Source: Porogramme epimiltina (taxonomy: Eukaryota > Basidiomycota > Agaricomycetes > Polyporales > Polyporaceae). Taken from it: DNA of 43,794 nucleotides. The stretch spans positions 1 to 43,794 of the forward strand of contig FTLJ01000013.1 in the NCBI GenBank assembly GCA_900155495.1. Direction: 5' to 3'. Each line of letters starts with the position of its first letter. Position 1 is the stretch's first letter. This document shows positions 42,763-43,794 of the stretch, in pieces. The notes below the pieces were generated by a model. It did not search any database and was not told where the DNA came from. It worked only from the letters and a program-made list of their open reading frames with translations. A program made the translations under genes and the position numbers.

Positions 42763-43794
42763 ATGTACCGAGCGCACAGACGGCACGGCAGCGAGCGCGA
42801 GTCCCTCTCCATATGGGATAGCTCAGAAGCATGGGCAGCATGTGCCAAGGCGCTGCGGGAGTACGACGAAGCCATGATCCAAGATTGGAAGGAAGAAATT
42901 GACACCCTCCTTGTATTCGTAAGTCCCCTCCACGGGTATCTAAGCACGTTTTCACCCCAAGCCCGTACATTGGCAGGCCGGTCTTTTCTCCGCAGTGGTG
43001 ACTACGTTCAATATCGAGGCGTACCAGCTTCTCGAGCAGCAACCGGAGGACTCGGCCACCGCCCTCCTCAGCCAGATATCATCTCAACTGAGCAGTTTCA
43101 CGATCAACTCAAACTTTATCAACGCAACACAACCTACCAACGCTGCGGTGCTCTCAGAGTTCAAACCGACCGCATTCGCTGTGCGGCTCAACACACTGTG
43201 GTTTTCCAGCCTCGTGTGCAGCCTCCTCTCGGCGTCTCTCGGGCTGCTCGTCAAACAGTGGCTGCGCGAGTACCTCGCCGGCTCCTCCAACATCTCCCGC
43301 GAGAGCATCCGCATCCGTCAGATTCGGCACGACGGCCTGCGCCGCTGGCGCGTCCCCGAGATCATCCTCTGCCTCCCGATCCTCCTCCAGACCGCCCTCC
43401 TCCTCTTCTTCATCGGCCTCCTCGACCTCCTCTGGTCGCTCCACCCCGTCGTCGCGGCCGTCGTGTCCGCGATCGTCATCGGCTCGATGCTCTTCGCGGG
43501 CGCGACGAGCCTCCTCCCGCCCGCGTACCCCGACTGCCCGTACAAGTCCCCGCAGTCGTGGGTCCTCTGCGCCGCCGCGCAGTCCGCAAAGCGCACCGCC
43601 GCGGCGCTCGCCACGCGCTACTACGCGCGGCTGCACCACCCGGGGCACCCCGCCGCCGCCGCGACCGCGCACGGCGCCGCGACCCCAGACCCGTTCGCGG
43701 GCTCGCGGCTCGACCTGCCGAGGCTCGTGCAGAGCCGGCTCGCCGCGGCGCTGCGCGGCGCGCTGCACCGCGTCGCGCGCGCGCGGCCGTACGG
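42763..43794 (+). CDS. DUF6535-type membrane protein (partial, runs off the window)
   Basis: Exons 42763-42918 and 42977 to the window end give at least 324 residues, with no stop reached. The order is characteristic: SIWDSSEAWAACAKALREYD, then DEAMIQDWKEEIDTLLVFAG, the hydrophobic segment FSAVVTTFNIEAY, a loop with LLSQISSQL, a second membrane segment (SLVCSLLSASLGLLVKQWL), and a pair of hydrophobic segments (ILLQTALLLFFIGLLDLLW and VVAAVVSAIVIGSMLF). I recall this as the basidiomycete DUF6535 domain; its function is unknown. After about residue 245 the sequence is very GC-rich and Ala/Arg-rich. The start at 42763 fits the TATA box. Confidence 0.85.
   Translation, partial: MYRAHRRHGSERESLSIWDSSEAWAACAKALREYDEAMIQDWKEEIDTLLVFVSPLHGYLSTFSPQARTLAGRSFLRSGDYVQYRGVPASRAATGGLGHRPPQPDIISTEQFHDQLKLYQRNTTYQRCGALRVQTDRIRCAAQHTVVFQPRVQPPLGVSRAARQTVAARVPRRLLQHLPREHPHPSDSARRPAPLARPRDHPLPPDPPPDRPPPLLHRPPRPPLVAPPRRRGRRVRDRHRLDALRGRDEPPPARVPRLPVQVPAVVGPLRRRAVRKAHRRGARHALLRAAAPPGAPRRRRDRARRRDPRPVRGLAARPAEARAEPARRGAARRAAPRRARAAVR

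Noticed and set aside
43154..43768. Long open frame on the - strand, very Arg/Glu-rich
   Set aside because: It is a shadow of the GC-rich DUF6535 exon on the + strand, with low-complexity composition and no family motif.
1..43794. CRISPR array, bacterial operon or integrated transposase gene
   Set aside because: No regular spacer-repeat array and no transposase, reverse transcriptase or integrase motif was seen; spliced genes point to a nuclear fungal genome.

Overview
The window reads as nuclear DNA of an agaricomycete (mushroom-type basidiomycete). The genes are dense with short introns of about 50 to 115 bases with GT-AG or occasional GC-AG ends. Several families typical of that group are present: a long HET-domain protein, a DUF6535 membrane protein, small secreted proteins and many DUF6593 proteins. 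Family names come from recalled motifs, since no search could be run. All splice models were checked by hand for frame and length.

Layout. Bases 1-646 hold short GC-rich tandem repeats and the 3' half of a tRNA. Next come a mitochondrial ALDH7-type aldehyde dehydrogenase (647-2622, +), a small secreted protein (4710-5162, +) and its broken paralogue (6006-6457, +). These are followed by DUF6593 copy 1 (6754-7428, -), a HET-domain protein with a lipid-anchor-type N-terminus (8109-10468, -), a perfect-looking 25-bp-arm palindrome (11028-11081) and an AGC-like Ser/Thr kinase (11257-13769, +). A long polypyrimidine tract follows.

The centre (14.9-31.7 kb) is a DUF6593 array. Copies 2 to 9 are all on + and all have three exons with introns at identical positions and phases. 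Two dead copies on - sit convergent to copies 8 and 9. The array grew by at least two visible segmental duplications: a unit of about 1.5 kb around copies 5 and 6, and a block of about 3.5 kb (about 23.3-27.1 kb and 29.0-32.5 kb) carrying copy 8 or 9 plus a dead copy. A decayed URC4/DUF1688 uracil-catabolism gene lies between the two large blocks. Copies 10 and 11 (-) lie further right, at 37.6-39.7 kb.

The right part holds an ANL-superfamily acyl-CoA ligase in 17 exons, several of them microexons (32840-35523, +), an NmrA-like NAD(P)-binding protein (36252-37383, +), a nuclear protein with a basic tail (40795-41964, +) and the start of a DUF6535 membrane protein that runs off the window (42763-end, +).

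The most notable feature is the DUF6593 array: 11 intact genes and 2 relics in one window. The exon 3 ending, a buried-looking hydrophobic helix after a beta-rich body, suggests (inference) a Tubby/LURP-one/scramblase-like barrel. HET, kinase and DUF6535 genes flank the array, so a role in self/non-self recognition or another rapidly evolving response is possible but unproven.
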